Positions 38,905-49,930 of a DNA stretch of 64,000 bases are shown in pieces; positions within the stretch are counted from its first letter, which is position 1, and the number at the start of each line of letters is the position of its first letter. Location: the NCBI GenBank assembly GCA_026545225.1, contig CM048853.1:42362755-42426754 (forward strand), given 5' to 3'. Made by a program: the position numbers and the translations under genes. This DNA comes from Cornus controversa. Its lineage: Eukaryota > Streptophyta > Magnoliopsida > Cornales > Cornaceae. Below the pieces are notes generated by a model. The model was not told where the DNA came from and did no database searches. It saw only the letters and a program-made list of their open reading frames with translations.

Positions 38905-39350
38905 TGTATCTTCTGAAATGCTTCTACTTGGTGGAAATTTTGCATTTCCTCCCGGAGATACGATGTTGATGTTGAGTTTTAATATGTGATCTGGGTTGCT
39001 CTATTAACGGAGTATTTGCATGATATGATATGAATAAGAAGAGCAGTGATCACTTTTATAGACAATTTAACAGTCTTTTCGATGTTGTATAAAGTTGTTT
39101 TATTTGTGTGTGTACCCGAAAATGGAGACGATTTGAAATTGGTATGTTTCACAAGAAAAAGAGAGGGAAACAGAGGAAATATAATACGTAGAACTAATTG
39201 TGTTAAACCACCATTTAATGTGTTGATTAATGCACCATTCTGCACTTCTATTTTTTGGATAACAGTCTTGCACTCTTGTGCATTGTCAGTTGTTATGTTA
39301 GGTAAAAAAAAATTATTTATCATGTTCAATATGTCTTCCTTGAAATAGGT

Positions 39351-39505
39351 TTCTAGCTCTTTTATTGATGCTATCATGTATCACTAAATTGATTGAAGCT
39401 AATTAAATTAATGAAAAACAGAGGCCAACTTACCTTCTAGCTCGTTTATTGATGCTATCATGCATCACTGAATTGATTGTGGCTAATTAAATCAATGAAA
39501 AGCAT
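39351..39505. repeat. Two-copy tandem repeat, 84-bp spacing
   Basis: TTCTAGCTC-TTTATTGATGCTATCATG followed by CACT-AATTGATTG and GCTAATTAAAT occurs at 39351 and again at 39435. Both lie in the 3' flank of the AKR-3 pseudogene. Confidence 0.8.
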
Positions 39506-39529
39506 AGGGTAGCTATCCAATATGTGAGT

Positions 39530-39690
39530 AAGTATACGTCTGCGCACAATGCATAGGACGCATCTGAGTCATTGGTGCCCTACACGCGTGGTGGAGCCCA
39601 TGGTGCGTGTATTGCACCGATGGCCCAGACGCGCCCGGTACAAGTGCGCCGGGCGCACCCAATATCTATTCTCAATATAGATAGATAATG
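39530..39690. other. GC-rich fragment of unknown origin
   Basis: A 130-bp island with GCGCACAATGC, CTACACGCGTGG, GACGCGCCCGG and GCGCCGGGCGCACCC stands out in AT-rich DNA. Its style resembles the 56300-56450 segment and it may be part of an LTR. No terminal motifs were found. Confidence 0.3.
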
Positions 39691-40039
39691 AAACTATCAT
39701 GCATTACTTTTAAAATATGAAGACTCGTAAGGAATAGTTGTAATTGTATTCAATGAAAATATTACCAATCGAGATTTTGATCTTTATATTTGTGTAGTAT
39801 TTATTTTTCTTATATTACTCTTTGATTAATATATTATTTTAAAATAACTTTTTGTTCTTGTTTGAGCTTAGAAGAAGGTTTAGAGGGGCAAAACTGAGTA
39901 GCATGGCCAAACAATTCACAATCTTTGCATATTTGAGGTTTCCATAGAATATCAACCTAACTTCAAAGGATTTAACACGAGTAAAATCCAATTTGAAGGA
40001 TTTGGGACATTTTAATCTTTTAATATAATTCAAGATATG

Positions 40040-40310
40040 AATCAAATATGTAAGTGTCATGTGAAATAGATGGGATTCAACTACAAATAAGATCCAAATC
40101 TAAAGTATAATTCATTTGGATTATCGATCATTTAAGTGAAATATGAATTATAGCCATTTAAATTATTTTTTTCAAATTTGGATTCAAATATAAATCATTA
40201 TATTAACATGTAAATTTAGATTTATTTCATGGAACAAAGAAAGGCAATATATTTTAAAGAATATTAAGGTTGGATAGTTGAGGTACATGGGACTCAATAA
40301 CGGGTCATGG
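40040..40310. repeat. Recurring intergenic block, copy upstream of AKR-4
   Basis: AAGTGTCATGTGAAATAGATG, ATTCAACTAC, ATAAATCATTATATTAACATG and GGAACAAAGAAAGGC match the 26540-26800 block with more divergence than the other copies, agreeing with AKR-4 being the most diverged gene. Confidence 0.55.
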
Positions 40311-40620
40311 TATTTTTTATTTTTTTTCCTTTAATATATTCTATTATTAATTTTTCCGTCATTAATCGTCTGTTACTTCTTTTGTTCATAATTTTTATTC
40401 ATGACATGTCTATGTGAAGAGAAACACAAGAATTGAATATCACTGTCTCTCTGTTCTTTTAAATAAAATCCATATATAATTTGATCAGATCAATTGCCAC
40501 CAAAATATGTGGATAGAGAATTCAAGTATACTACTAGGGTTATTTATCCCAAAAAAACAGTTTTAAAAAAACTAGAAAAATCTATCACGTCTCTCAATCT
40601 AATGACTTCAATATTTTTAA

Positions 40621-41035
40621 GTAAATTACTCTCAGGTCCTGAGATTTTATCTAATTACTTTCAGATTAAAGTTCTTAAAATATGGTGTTCAATCTCTGCT
40701 GAAGTTTGGTTGATTTTATTCTAAGTACCTCTGTCATTAATTGACAATCAATTAACATAAAAAATTAAAATGCTAAAACTATTTTCGGTGGCGATAGTAT
40801 TGGTGTGATGTTGATAGAGAAAATATATATATATAACATGTTAATCTCAGTCAAAAAATTAGAAATTGAAATTATTTTTGTACAACAGTATTATAACTTG
40901 AGAGTACTTTTGTAATTGTTTATTATATGTGTTTTTGTTTAATGGATCGTTAGTTTGACAGAGTAGTGATAGTAATTTTACAAAAATTTTAATTTGAGAA
41001 TAATTAAGTCAAACTTCAAGAAAGGTTAAAAAAAA
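40621..41035. mobile_element. Degenerate foldback element, related to 43055-43908
   Basis: GTAAATTACTCTCAGGTCCTGAGATTTTATCTAATTAC at the left parallels the left arm at 43057. GTAATTTTACAAAAATTTTAATTTGAGAATAATTAAG near the right parallels its complemented right arm. Arms are decayed and the ends are not sharp. Confidence 0.4.
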
Positions 41036-41509
41036 ATTGTTAAAAAAAAATTTTTAACCATTCCTCTGTCTCTTCTTTTTAATAACCTCAATGTTTTAGG
41101 AAGGACACGTGTCAAGGAAGAGGAGACAATGTTTAGAATGCAATGTACCACCTTTTATTAATTTTTCTTAATAAAAATTCAAAATTATCCAATAAAAAAA
41201 ATGGACTCACAAAGTGTAATAAGATATTAAAAAAATAAATAAATAAATATGAGCTTTAATCAAGTGACAGCATGTCAGTGGACTCACTCCTTTTCTTAAT
41301 TTTTCTCAATAAAAAAGTCACTTGTTTAGGAAAACAAAAAGCACGTGTCACATGTTAAGGACTCAAATGGATCTTGTGGTTGCAAGCGTACTTATTTATC
41401 AAAAACTTAGACGCAAAGACACGTTTAAAAGTCAAATCAAACACTGACACGCGTTTGATCTGCCGGACACATGGTAGAGACACCAAAATATGTGTTGTTG
41501 ATTTTTTTT

Positions 41510-42445
41510 GGGATAATTATACTTACCTCCCTTCTAATTTGGTTTTATAACACTTACCTCCCCTGTGTTTTGGAATATAACACTTACCTCCCTCTAATTT
41601 GCACATTGGTAACAAATACCTCCTTTTATCAATCAAACTAACAGTTATTGCTAATATCATCAAAATTTAATCTTAAAAAGACAATTATAACCTCAAAAAT
41701 GTTGCAACTGAAGTTGGCGAGTCTCGATTTCAATGACAGCTTCGACATTGGGATAGTAGTGGCTAGTGGTTTGGCCGGAGCTGGGTCTTCTCAGCAATAG
41801 TTTTAATGGTGAGTGTTGATGGCGTAGGTGGTAAAGCATAGTGGAGATGGAGTTGGGTGGCGGCTCGGCTAGAGGTGATGTCACTACGGTTGAAGGTCCG
41901 AAATGGGTCTGCTCACAGTGGTGGTTCATAGTGGGGGAAATGAGTTTACACAACTGTTTGAGTGTTGCTTAAATAATGGTGGTGGAGTTGGTGGTTTGGT
42001 AGGTCTGATTGACATTGGGCCTTTTTGGCCAATGTGATGACGGCAGTGGAGATATAAGTCTTCTAGGTGCGGCAGTGGAGGTGGTGAGTCTTGGCTTCAA
42101 TCGCAACTTTGGCATTGGGATGATAGTGGTTAGGGATCTTCTCGGCAGTGGTTTCAATGGTGATTGTTGATGGTGCAGGTGGTGGGTGGTGGCTCTTCTG
42201 GAGGTGATGTTGCTATGGTTGAAGGTCCGAAGTGGGTCTGCTCAAAATGGTGGCTCATAGTGGGGTATAATTATCCTTTTAAGATTAAATTTTGATGATA
42301 TTAGCAATAACCGTTAGTTTGATTGACAAAAGGGGGTATTTGTTACCAATGTGAAAACTAGAGGGGGGTAAGTATTATATTCCAAAACACAGGGGAGGTA
42401 AGTGTTATAAAACCAAACTAGAAGGGAGGTAAGTGTAATTATCCC
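41510..42445. mobile_element. MULE-like foldback element with ~185-bp inverted arms
   Basis: The left arm (41510-41698) begins GGGATAATTATACTTACCTCCC and continues CTCCCCTGTGTTTTGGAATATAAC, ACTAACAGTTATTGCTAATATCATC and AATCTTAAAAAG. The right arm (about 42262-42445) is its reverse complement and ends AATTATCCC. Flanks are T runs (8 Ts left, 12 right), compatible with a 9-bp T-rich target duplication that cannot be bounded. The interior carries two direct copies (about 41706-41940 and 42082-42262) containing CTTCTCnGCAnTnGTTTnAATGGTGA and GAAGGTCCGAAnTGGGTCTGCTCA-like phrases. The open minus-strand frames there (41693-41953 and 41969-42157) have no recognised domain. Confidence 0.75.
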
Positions 42446-42744
42446 TTTTTTTTTTTTAACACACCACAAACGCATCTTAAACACGTTATCAACACATGTT
42501 CGACAGGCATGTTATATCATTATGAAATTTTTATAAAAAAAAGATAGTTTAAAGTATAAATATAATAATTTCTTTAAAAAAATTTAATAAGATTTGGCAG
42601 TCATATAACTTGTAATATTTTTAAAAAAAATTTTGTTTTTGTTGAAAAAATAACTATTATTATTGTTGTGGAGTAAATTCAATTGTGTAGTTGTTATAAT
42701 TCTTTAACCGATAAACTAATTATTTTAATAATTTCCTTTTTCGC

Positions 42745-42915
42745 ATGCTAAGTTGCCAAATGGGCTAATTTAGCCATATTTAATGCATTTTAGTGTGCAG
42801 CTAAGGTTTTACCAAAATGTTGGCTTTTCTAGCTACTAGAGAGAAAAGTATTTAGATGTATAATGTTGCACTAAATAGAGGGTATTTAGCGTACATTTGC
42901 AAAGTAAACAAGCAC
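42745..42915. repeat. Duplicated AKR 3'-flank segment (pair of 57700-57920)
   Basis: GCTAAGTTGCCA, TTAGCCA, TAAGGTTTTACCAAAATnTTGGCTTTT, TTAGATGnATAATnTTGCA and GTAAACAAGCACGAGAG match the flank downstream of AKR-4. This shows that the AKR-3 and AKR-4 duplicated units share distal 3' sequence, here pushed away from AKR-3 by inserted elements. Confidence 0.65.
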
Positions 42916-43054
42916 GAGAGGAAGTTATAAAATTTGTTAGGACATTTTTTCAGTGGGGCCTATTTCCAAAATTTGTCTTTTAAATGTTATTTTTTGAAAA
43001 TCAATCACTGTGGTGTACGTCACTGGGCGGATGCTTCAATGAAATTTTTTTTTT

Positions 43055-43232
43055 GGGTAAATTACTCTGACCTCCCCTGAGGTTTGATCTAATTACACTC
43101 AGCATTAAACTATTGAATTTTGGTACAATGACCTCCCTTGAGGTTTGCTCCGTTATGACACAGACCCCCTCCGTCCAAAATTCCGTTAATTTGGTCAAAA
43201 AATTTCGTTGAAAAGACCAAAATGCCCATCAA

Positions 43233-43280
<48 letters not shown>

Positions 43281-43877
43281 TATATATAATATATATACAT
43301 ATATATACACTATTCCGGTCATCTTCTCCGGTGATGTGCACTATTCCGGTCATCTTTTTCGGCGACTTTCACGGGTTCCGGTCATCTTCTTCAGCGAATT
43401 TTCGGCGAGCTGCAAGGTTTCGGTAATCTTCTCCGGCGAATTTCCGGCGAGATGCACTGTTCCGGTCATCTTCTCTGGGGAATTTTCGGCGAGCTTCTCT
43501 ATTCCGGTCATCTTCTCCGGCGAATTTTCGGCGAACTGCACTATTCCGGTCATTTTCTCCGGCGAATTTCCGGCCACCTTCATTTTTCCGGCGACCTTTC
43601 CGGGAAGTCAATTTTGGCCATTTTTTACCAACTCAAACTAGTTCCTAGCTAAATGGACCATTCCAGACGCAACTGTGAAGTTTGTTTTTTAGAATTCAGC
43701 TTCGATTTGTCAAATTTAACATCCAAGTGTTGTGATATTAATAAAATATATTAATATAATATTAATAAGGGTATAATAGACATTTCACCCAAAAATTAAC
43801 CTCTGTTAGTCAATTTCTGTTAGAGGGGAGGTCATTGTAACAAATTTCTTTAGTTTAATGCTGGCTGTAATTAGGAC

Positions 43878-43908
<31 letters not shown>
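43055..43908. mobile_element. MULE-like foldback element carrying a 42-bp minisatellite
   Basis: The left arm starts GGGTAAATTACTCTGACCTCCCCTGAGG; the right arm ends as its complement, CCTCAGGGGAGGTCAGTG then AATTTACCC. Inner arm parts (CAATGACCTCCC / GGGAGGTCATTG) also pair. T runs flank both ends. The interior holds the TA microsatellite at 43236-43275 and the minisatellite at 43312-43604. It shares the GGG(A)TAA-T terminus with 41510-42445 and probably the same superfamily. No transposase is seen. Confidence 0.7.
43312..43604. repeat. 42-bp minisatellite, about five full units plus two short ones
   Basis: Each unit is close to ATTCCGGTCATCTTCTCC followed by GGCGAATTTTCGGCGAnCTGCACT. Units start near 43312, 43343, 43378, 43420, 43462, 43504 and 43546. 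Because 42 is divisible by three, frames on both strands stay open: 14-residue repeats of the type E-N-S-P-E-K-M-T-G on the minus strand and P-V-I-F-S-G-E-F on the plus strand. I do not claim a protein. Confidence 0.8.
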
Positions 43909-43909
<1 letters not shown>

Positions 43910-44421
43910 TTTTTTTTTGTATTATAACGTCTACTGTTTTATAAAAATTATAAAAATATTTCATTAAAATAACACTTTACTCCATTGAAATTATGAAAAA
44001 ATCTTCCTATATACAATTTTGCCCTTACATATATTTTTTTATTTAAATTAACTTGACAATTATAGATGTACTAAACTTTATCCAACTCTTATAATTTTTT
44101 GGTCCGTAATTTGATATGGCGAATCAAAATCTCTCAACAAAGTAAACTACAAAATTTGCAACTCTCAAAAAAGATTTAGGGTAAAAAAAATTCTCAAAAA
44201 TATTTTAAAAAACTACGAACTTTCACTTTACTGTAAAAATTTGAACCCCACTCAAAGAGATAATGAATGAAGCAAAGGGGTGGTGTGAATCACAAATTAA
44301 AAGTGACACAAATGAAACAAGCTTTACTGGTTCATTTTGTAAACTTTTTGAAAAATACATTGGAGGACAAATGCTGGATATAGTACTGTGTGCACTAGAG
44401 TTTTTGACCTAATCTTGAATG

Positions 44422-44665
44422 TCAGGCCGGCCCTGGGTACATGTCACCTAGGCGGCCGCTTTGGGCCCCACATTTCAAGGAGTCCCAAAATTATATATAT
44501 ATATATATACATATATATAAGGACTAAAAAAATTATATATATGTCGGGCCTCCAAATTATATATATATGGATCAGAGACACATTTGTCTTTAAAAAAAAA
44601 TAAAGAATGAGAGATATACGTATAATAAATAGTAATGGGAAGAGAGAGAGAGCGCCATATGTGTG

Positions 44666-44696
<31 letters not shown>

Positions 44697-45459
44697 AGTC
44701 ATGAGTGGAAGACAAAATCAAAAAATGATGGGAGGAGAGAGAGAGAGAGTTGTATTAAAGAAAGAAATGTTGGTATGAAAAAGAGAATGAAAAAATAAAA
44801 AAGAAGCAAGAGAGGAATAAATAAACTTAAATACACCATTTTGTTGATTATTATAAACCGAAGGAAATGAGGGCGGGGACAAAGACACATGCTATTTTTC
44901 TTCTTCTTCGGCAGATGCATGCACGCTATATATGTATTTTTTTAATTTATTTTTTTCTGTTTCAATTATTTAAGTGATTTCTGTTGTGTTTTTTAAATCG
45001 ATTTTTTTCTATTTTAATTAATTTAAGTGATTTATATTGTGTTTATTTTATTATTTGTTTTTCTGTTTTATTTAAGATAAATGAACCTTATTGATGTTCG
45101 GTAATTTTTTTAGTTATATTTCTTGGAGTCCCAAATTCAAATCAAAGAGAGATTGATAGCTTGGAGTTTGAAGATTGCTTGGATTATCTACTTATAAGAT
45201 GAGTTGTTTTTCTTATGTCTACTTGAAAATTTGAATCTAGATATGAAAAAAAAAAATTTTGATTCAATCTCAAAAAAAAGTTCTTCCTAAGTTTTTTTAA
45301 AAACAATAAACAAACAAAATGTGTCGATTGTGTCATTTTAATGAAACATGTGCACTGTTATAATTTTTTTGCATTTGTGAAATTATATGTATAAAGGACT
45401 CCTTATTTGAAAATTTGCTTTGGACCTCTTTTTATTTTAGGATTCTCAGGACTGACCCT
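44422..45459. mobile_element. hAT-like non-autonomous element, ~1 kb
   Basis: The left end CAGGCCGGCCCTGGG and the complement of the right end GGTCAGTCCTGAG are imperfectly inverted. The flanks CTTGAATG (44414-44421) and ATTGAGTG (45460-45467) agree at 6 of 8 positions, as an aged 8-bp duplication would. GGAGTCCCAAA-type phrases occur near both ends. It carries TA and GT microsatellites (44659-44697) and no transposase. Confidence 0.5.
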
Positions 45460-46199
45460 ATTGAGTGTAGTCAATGCATTCTTTTAGATCGGTCATGTCG
45501 GCATACGACAGTCTAAATATGTTATGGTGTTATTCAAGCAATTGTGAGAAAGCAAGGAATGTCCCCCCTTATAGGTTTGTACCTCATGCATTGGTAGCAA
45601 GGATTTAAAATTTTGTCATAGTTGTCAAACTGGTATAGAGATGACATAGATGGAGTGTATTGTGCATGTGAATATTAAGGAGAATAACTATATTGCAAGG
45701 AAGATGGAGGTGACGTTGGATAGTAATGAAATGGTGTATTTGGCCCATCATCATACTGATCTTCGCTGGAATCTCTAAAACGGGAGTTACATCGGTAAAG
45801 GAATTACACTAATTAAAGTGAATGAAAATAAAGGTCTAAGACTTAAAATTGAAGTACAAGTTAGAAAAAATAAAGACATGATTTAGGGTACAATTACTTA
45901 AAGAATGAGTATTTTTATACGAGACTTGTTGGGCTGATGGGATTGGTTAAGTGGGTCTCTTCCATCGAAAAGGTTGCATGTTGCAGTACTTGGGTTGCTT
46001 GCACTAATGGGTTTGCTCTTGGTTCCTATATTTTTCCACTAAACATGGTTGACAACTCTTGGACAGGACAAGTGGCCTTAGGAATGACATTGCTATTGAA
46101 TGCATGGCTGACGTATAAATATATTTTAGAAACCAAAGCTAATATGTATGTTATGTTGTCTCGGTTGGTGTGGTCAATTAATCACCAAAATTTTATCGT
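45460..46199. other. Gene-free segment; unassigned 99-codon open frame
   Basis: An open frame at 45937-46236 (+) has hydrophobic stretches but no known family signature, no start context and no introns that would extend it. The segment borders a probable LTR, so it may be retroelement interior. Confidence 0.3.
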
Positions 46200-47389
46200 T
46201 GTGATGGCACTTGGATGCACACCAAGTCTCAACTAAATGCGCACACACACAATATATATAACAAGGCACAAGGGACACATGAATTTATAAAAGACTTTGC
46301 CCTCCAACCTTTCACTATAACTCAATAATAGATACAAAGGAATTCTCAATGGTGTTTACACAAGCTTACAAGGTAACTCTCACTATTACAATGAATGCTA
46401 ATGCTCACCACCAAATGGGTTATATAGGCTCACAAAACCCTATACATCCCACCATTTTAGTGCCCACTATCTTAGTGGTGGACACTCTCATCCACTAAGA
46501 TTGTGACACCAATTGTTAGGGTAATGTTAAACCGTCAAGATCGCACCACATGTCAAATGAGGTTGCCACCACTATCTTTGACTCCTCCAAAATAGCACAT
46601 ATGGAAGATATCTTTGCCACCTCATGCCTATATATATTGTTGGACATTTATGTATATGCCCTAGTATTCTCCACCTCCCATATTGTTAGCACTAGTAAGA
46701 GTGATGTTAGGAACCACTTGTTAACTAGCCCATTGCATGCCATGTGTCAAGTTAAGCTGGGTCATATGCCCATAGTTTAACCTATGTCCATTCCCCAGTC
46801 CATGTCCACTAATATCTGAGGCCCGCTGGTTGGAGACTTAGCCCAATGCCAAGCCTTAACCTTACATTCCCTTTGTTGTGGTTTAAAGCCCACCTGTATT
46901 GACTAAGCCTGCACCATAACTTATTCTCTTGGGTCATGCTGGTGTCATGCCCATGAAATCTGTCTGAGCCCATGCCTGCGTGCACACGAGCTTGTGAGCC
47001 ACAACCAAGGCCACTGCCTTTGTCTCAAACCATCACCTTGCCCAAGGGCAAGTTTGCACACCCATGGGTCCATATGCACGTGGCATGCCTGCTACGCGCA
47101 CGACTTGGGGCACACCCACTGGTGCTACCTACCCATGAGGCTAGCTGCTGCTGAACCATGATGTGATGCCACCTTTGGTGAGGTGCACCACTATGCCAAG
47201 GCCAATTGAAAATTTCCTGATAATTACCGAAATGCCACCGCCGCATACTTGTGACATGTTGACAACCTGTTGTGCACCAGTTAGTTGTCAAGGGCTTAGC
47301 CATGGACATGTCATGGCCTAAGCTCTGGCGTGAGAGAATGTCATGGGTGTAACAGTTGGCTACTTGAATATGGTCTACCAAACTAATCG
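46200..47389 (-). mobile_element. Probable decayed LTR, minus strand
   Basis: The + strand begins TGTGATGGCACTTGG. Read on the minus strand there is a CTATATAACCCATTTGG TATA-like site near 46420, then GAATTCCTTTGTATC and GAGTTATAGTGAAAGG, an order typical of a plant LTR's promoter and R region. Composition is more GC-rich than the spacer. The far boundary is lost at the TRIM array beginning 47390, and no primer-binding site is convincing. Confidence 0.35.
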
Positions 47390-48932
47390 TGTGACATCTC
47401 ATGTCACGTGGTTTAGGTATGATGAAAAAGATGTGTTTATATGTAGCGTATTTTTTTTAAATGGTATAAGATTTTTTAAATAAAATTAAAAAAAAATCAT
47501 ACGGGTTTGACTCAAAATAAATACTATCATACCATCTATTGGAGCGGGTTGTTACAAATGGTATCAGAGCTGGAGTTTGGAGCCCAGTCGGATATATGGC
47601 AAATAGCGTGCAAAAGCTCATGAGGGAGACGTCAGCGAGGAATCTGACTCACCTCCGAATTCCTAGGGATGTCACCAACACATTTGAAGGTGATGGCATT
47701 CACACTAGAGCGTGCACCAAAGTATGCGACACACACCGCATTCAGGCCCCAGTGATTGCATGCCATGTCGGGCGAGTTGCAACTTGTTGGGGTAATGCTG
47801 GAGGCACGACCTGGCCAATTAAGGCCAAGAGCGCATCGCTGACAAAAGAGATAAGATAACCGATGCACACTAAATGCAGACTTATCGGCCCAACCCAAGG
47901 TCCAACTACGAGCTTTTTAAGTGCAACAATTTAAATATATGCTATTGGATCTTGAATTACCACGACTACTTTTCATTAATCAAGAATGAAAGTTGGGGGC
48001 TCGAAGACGATCAAATACCATCCTAGTCTCAACCATAAATGATGTCGATCAACGGATGTTATTTTTAGGACTCCGCTAGCACCTTATGAGAAATCAAAGT
48101 TCTTGGGGAGCGGGTCGTTACAAATGGTATCAGAGCTGGAGTCCAGACCGCAGTCGGACTTATAGTGGATAACATGCACAAGCCTATAAAGGAGACATCA
48201 GCGAGGAATCTGACTCCCAAAAGGGGGTGATTGTGACATCTCACATTGCCTAAGTATAGTGAAGGGGATGTGTAGAGGGGGTGATTGTGATGTCCCACAT
48301 CGCCTGAGTATGATGAAGGGAATGGTCTATATATGTGGTGTGTTCTCTCTAATGGTATGATGTCTTTTGAGGTAAAATCCAATAACAAAATCATATGGTG
48401 ATGGGGAGATACTGAAGGGGTGATTGTGACGTCCCACATCGCCTAGGTATGGTGAAGGGGATGTGCTTATATGTGGTGTGTTCTCTCTAATGGTATGATA
48501 TATTTTGGGGTAAAACCCAAGGCCAAAATCGTTCGAGCTCAGTCCAAAACAGACAATATCATACCACTTGGAGCGAGTCATGACAAATGGTATCAAAGCT
48601 TGACCCAGCCGAACATCTGATGGATGGCGTGCACAAGTCTATAAAGGAAACGTCAGCGAGGACGCTGACTCCCAAAAGGGGTGATTGTGACGTCCCACAA
48701 CACAAATGGCATGCACAAGTCCATAAAGGAGACATCATCCAAGAAGTTGACTCCTAAGAGGGGGTAATTGTGACGTTTCACAATGTTTGGGTATGGTGAA
48801 GGTGATGTGCTTATATGTGGTATGTTCTTTCTAAATGGTATGAGGCTGGCCTTTTGGGTAAAATCAAGGAACAAAATCGTAAGACATTGGCCCAAAGCGA
48901 ACAATATCATACCATGTGGTGGAGCGAGTCTT
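47390..48932 (+). mobile_element. Concatenated TRIM array: six LTR starts with tRNA-Met primer sites
   Basis: LTR starts of the type TGTGACGTCCCACATCGCC occur at 47390, 48232, 48286, 48425, 48686 (truncated) and 48769. Full LTRs are about 161-167 bp and end GGAGCGGGT-GTTACA (47556, 48122) or GAGTCATGACA (48585). Primer-binding sites TGGTATCAGAGC follow at 47559-47570 and 48125-48136, and TGGTATCAAAGC at 48588-48599. Interiors are only about 105-110 bp, contain a GCACAAGnCnATAAAGGAnACnTCA phrase, and end in a purine tract (AAAAGGGGGTGAT) before the next LTR. The first interior is extended to about 550 bp by unrelated sequence. No protein is encoded. Confidence 0.8.
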
Positions 48933-49006
48933 AAATGATTGCCCAAAACCAAAAGAAGCAGTCATAGAGTGGGTTGGCTACTAGATACAACGGTAGGATT
49001 TTTGCT

Positions 49007-49230
49007 GAATAATCCAATTCAATCGAAAGACTTATTTCAGCCAAGAAATTAATAGACCCAAATGATATATTCGGTCATTCAATTAAATGAACCCAAAGAC
49101 TTATTTCTCACCGAATAATCCAATTCAATCGAAAGACTTATTTCGGCCATGAAACTAATAGACCCAGATGATATATTCGATCATTCGATTAAATTAACCC
49201 AAAGACTTATTTCAGTCGAATAACTAAGTT
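49007..49230. repeat. 106-bp tandem repeat, two copies and a partial third
   Basis: Units start with GAATAATCCAATTCAATCG at 49007 and 49113 and contain AAGACTTATTTC twice each and AGACCCAnATGATATATTCG. A partial third begins near 49218. It lies in the distal AKR-4 promoter. Confidence 0.85.
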
Positions 49231-49333
49231 CAGCTAAAACCCAAAATACGTTAACGAAAAAACTCGTATTGTGGTGACCATGGCTAATACCAAATTGGGT
49301 AACCCATTTGGGTGCAAACAAAGTGATAGTCAA

Positions 49334-49383
<50 letters not shown>

Positions 49384-49930
49384 CTTTTAATTTCAACCAC
49401 AAATGAAGTTTTTATTACTTAAAATTTTATTCTATTTTAAGTGATATATTGTCATTTTTTAGTAATACATAAAATGCATTATAAAACACACTTAATTGGA
49501 TAAACACATCTTTATTAAATTTCAGATTAGGTAGTTACTTATCGGTATTCAAATGGTCCAAATTTTTGTTATAATATTTAAAATAAAATTATAAAATATT
49601 TTTTTGGGTTAAGAAAAATATACGAATTATTCAAAGATAAATCGTTAATTTGGTCGAATTTGAGAGTAAGGCATAGGAATTTTTTATTATATTTTTTTGT
49701 GGAAAATTAAGGCATATGAATATTCTAAATGATTCATCGTATTGTTCCCTTGTTTAAAAAAAATTGACATATTCAGATAACTCATGCATGCTATAAGGAG
49801 GTGAGTTATATAGCGTCTCTTGTGTTTGTGAACGTGTACATAATTACATATTTGGTCATGTAGGTAAATTCTTCACTCACCCAAGTCAGAGTAATTGCGA
49901 TTTCCATAGGAGAAGAAAGAAGCGTTAACA
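49231..49930. other. AKR-4 upstream region
   Basis: It holds a (TA)n tract at 49342-49381 and AT-rich sequence. The CACCTAGCTT and CTCCACCAAAAC motifs shared by AKR-1 to AKR-3 are absent. A TTATATAG near 49806-49813 is about 120 bases before the ATG. The last 45 bases (TTGCGATTTCCATAGGAG, GCGTTAACA) keep the leader similarity. Confidence 0.5.

Noticed and set aside
43350-43611. Minisatellite-encoded repeat protein
   Set aside because: Both strands are open because the unit is 42 bp; there is no promoter, domain or conserved start to support a protein.
45937-46236. 99-codon frame as a membrane protein gene
   Set aside because: There is no family signature and it neighbours an LTR-like region; evidence is too weak for a CDS.
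47539-47898. Open frames on both strands in the TRIM array interior
   Set aside because: They span the primer-binding site and TRIM sequence; TRIMs are non-coding and no domain is visible.
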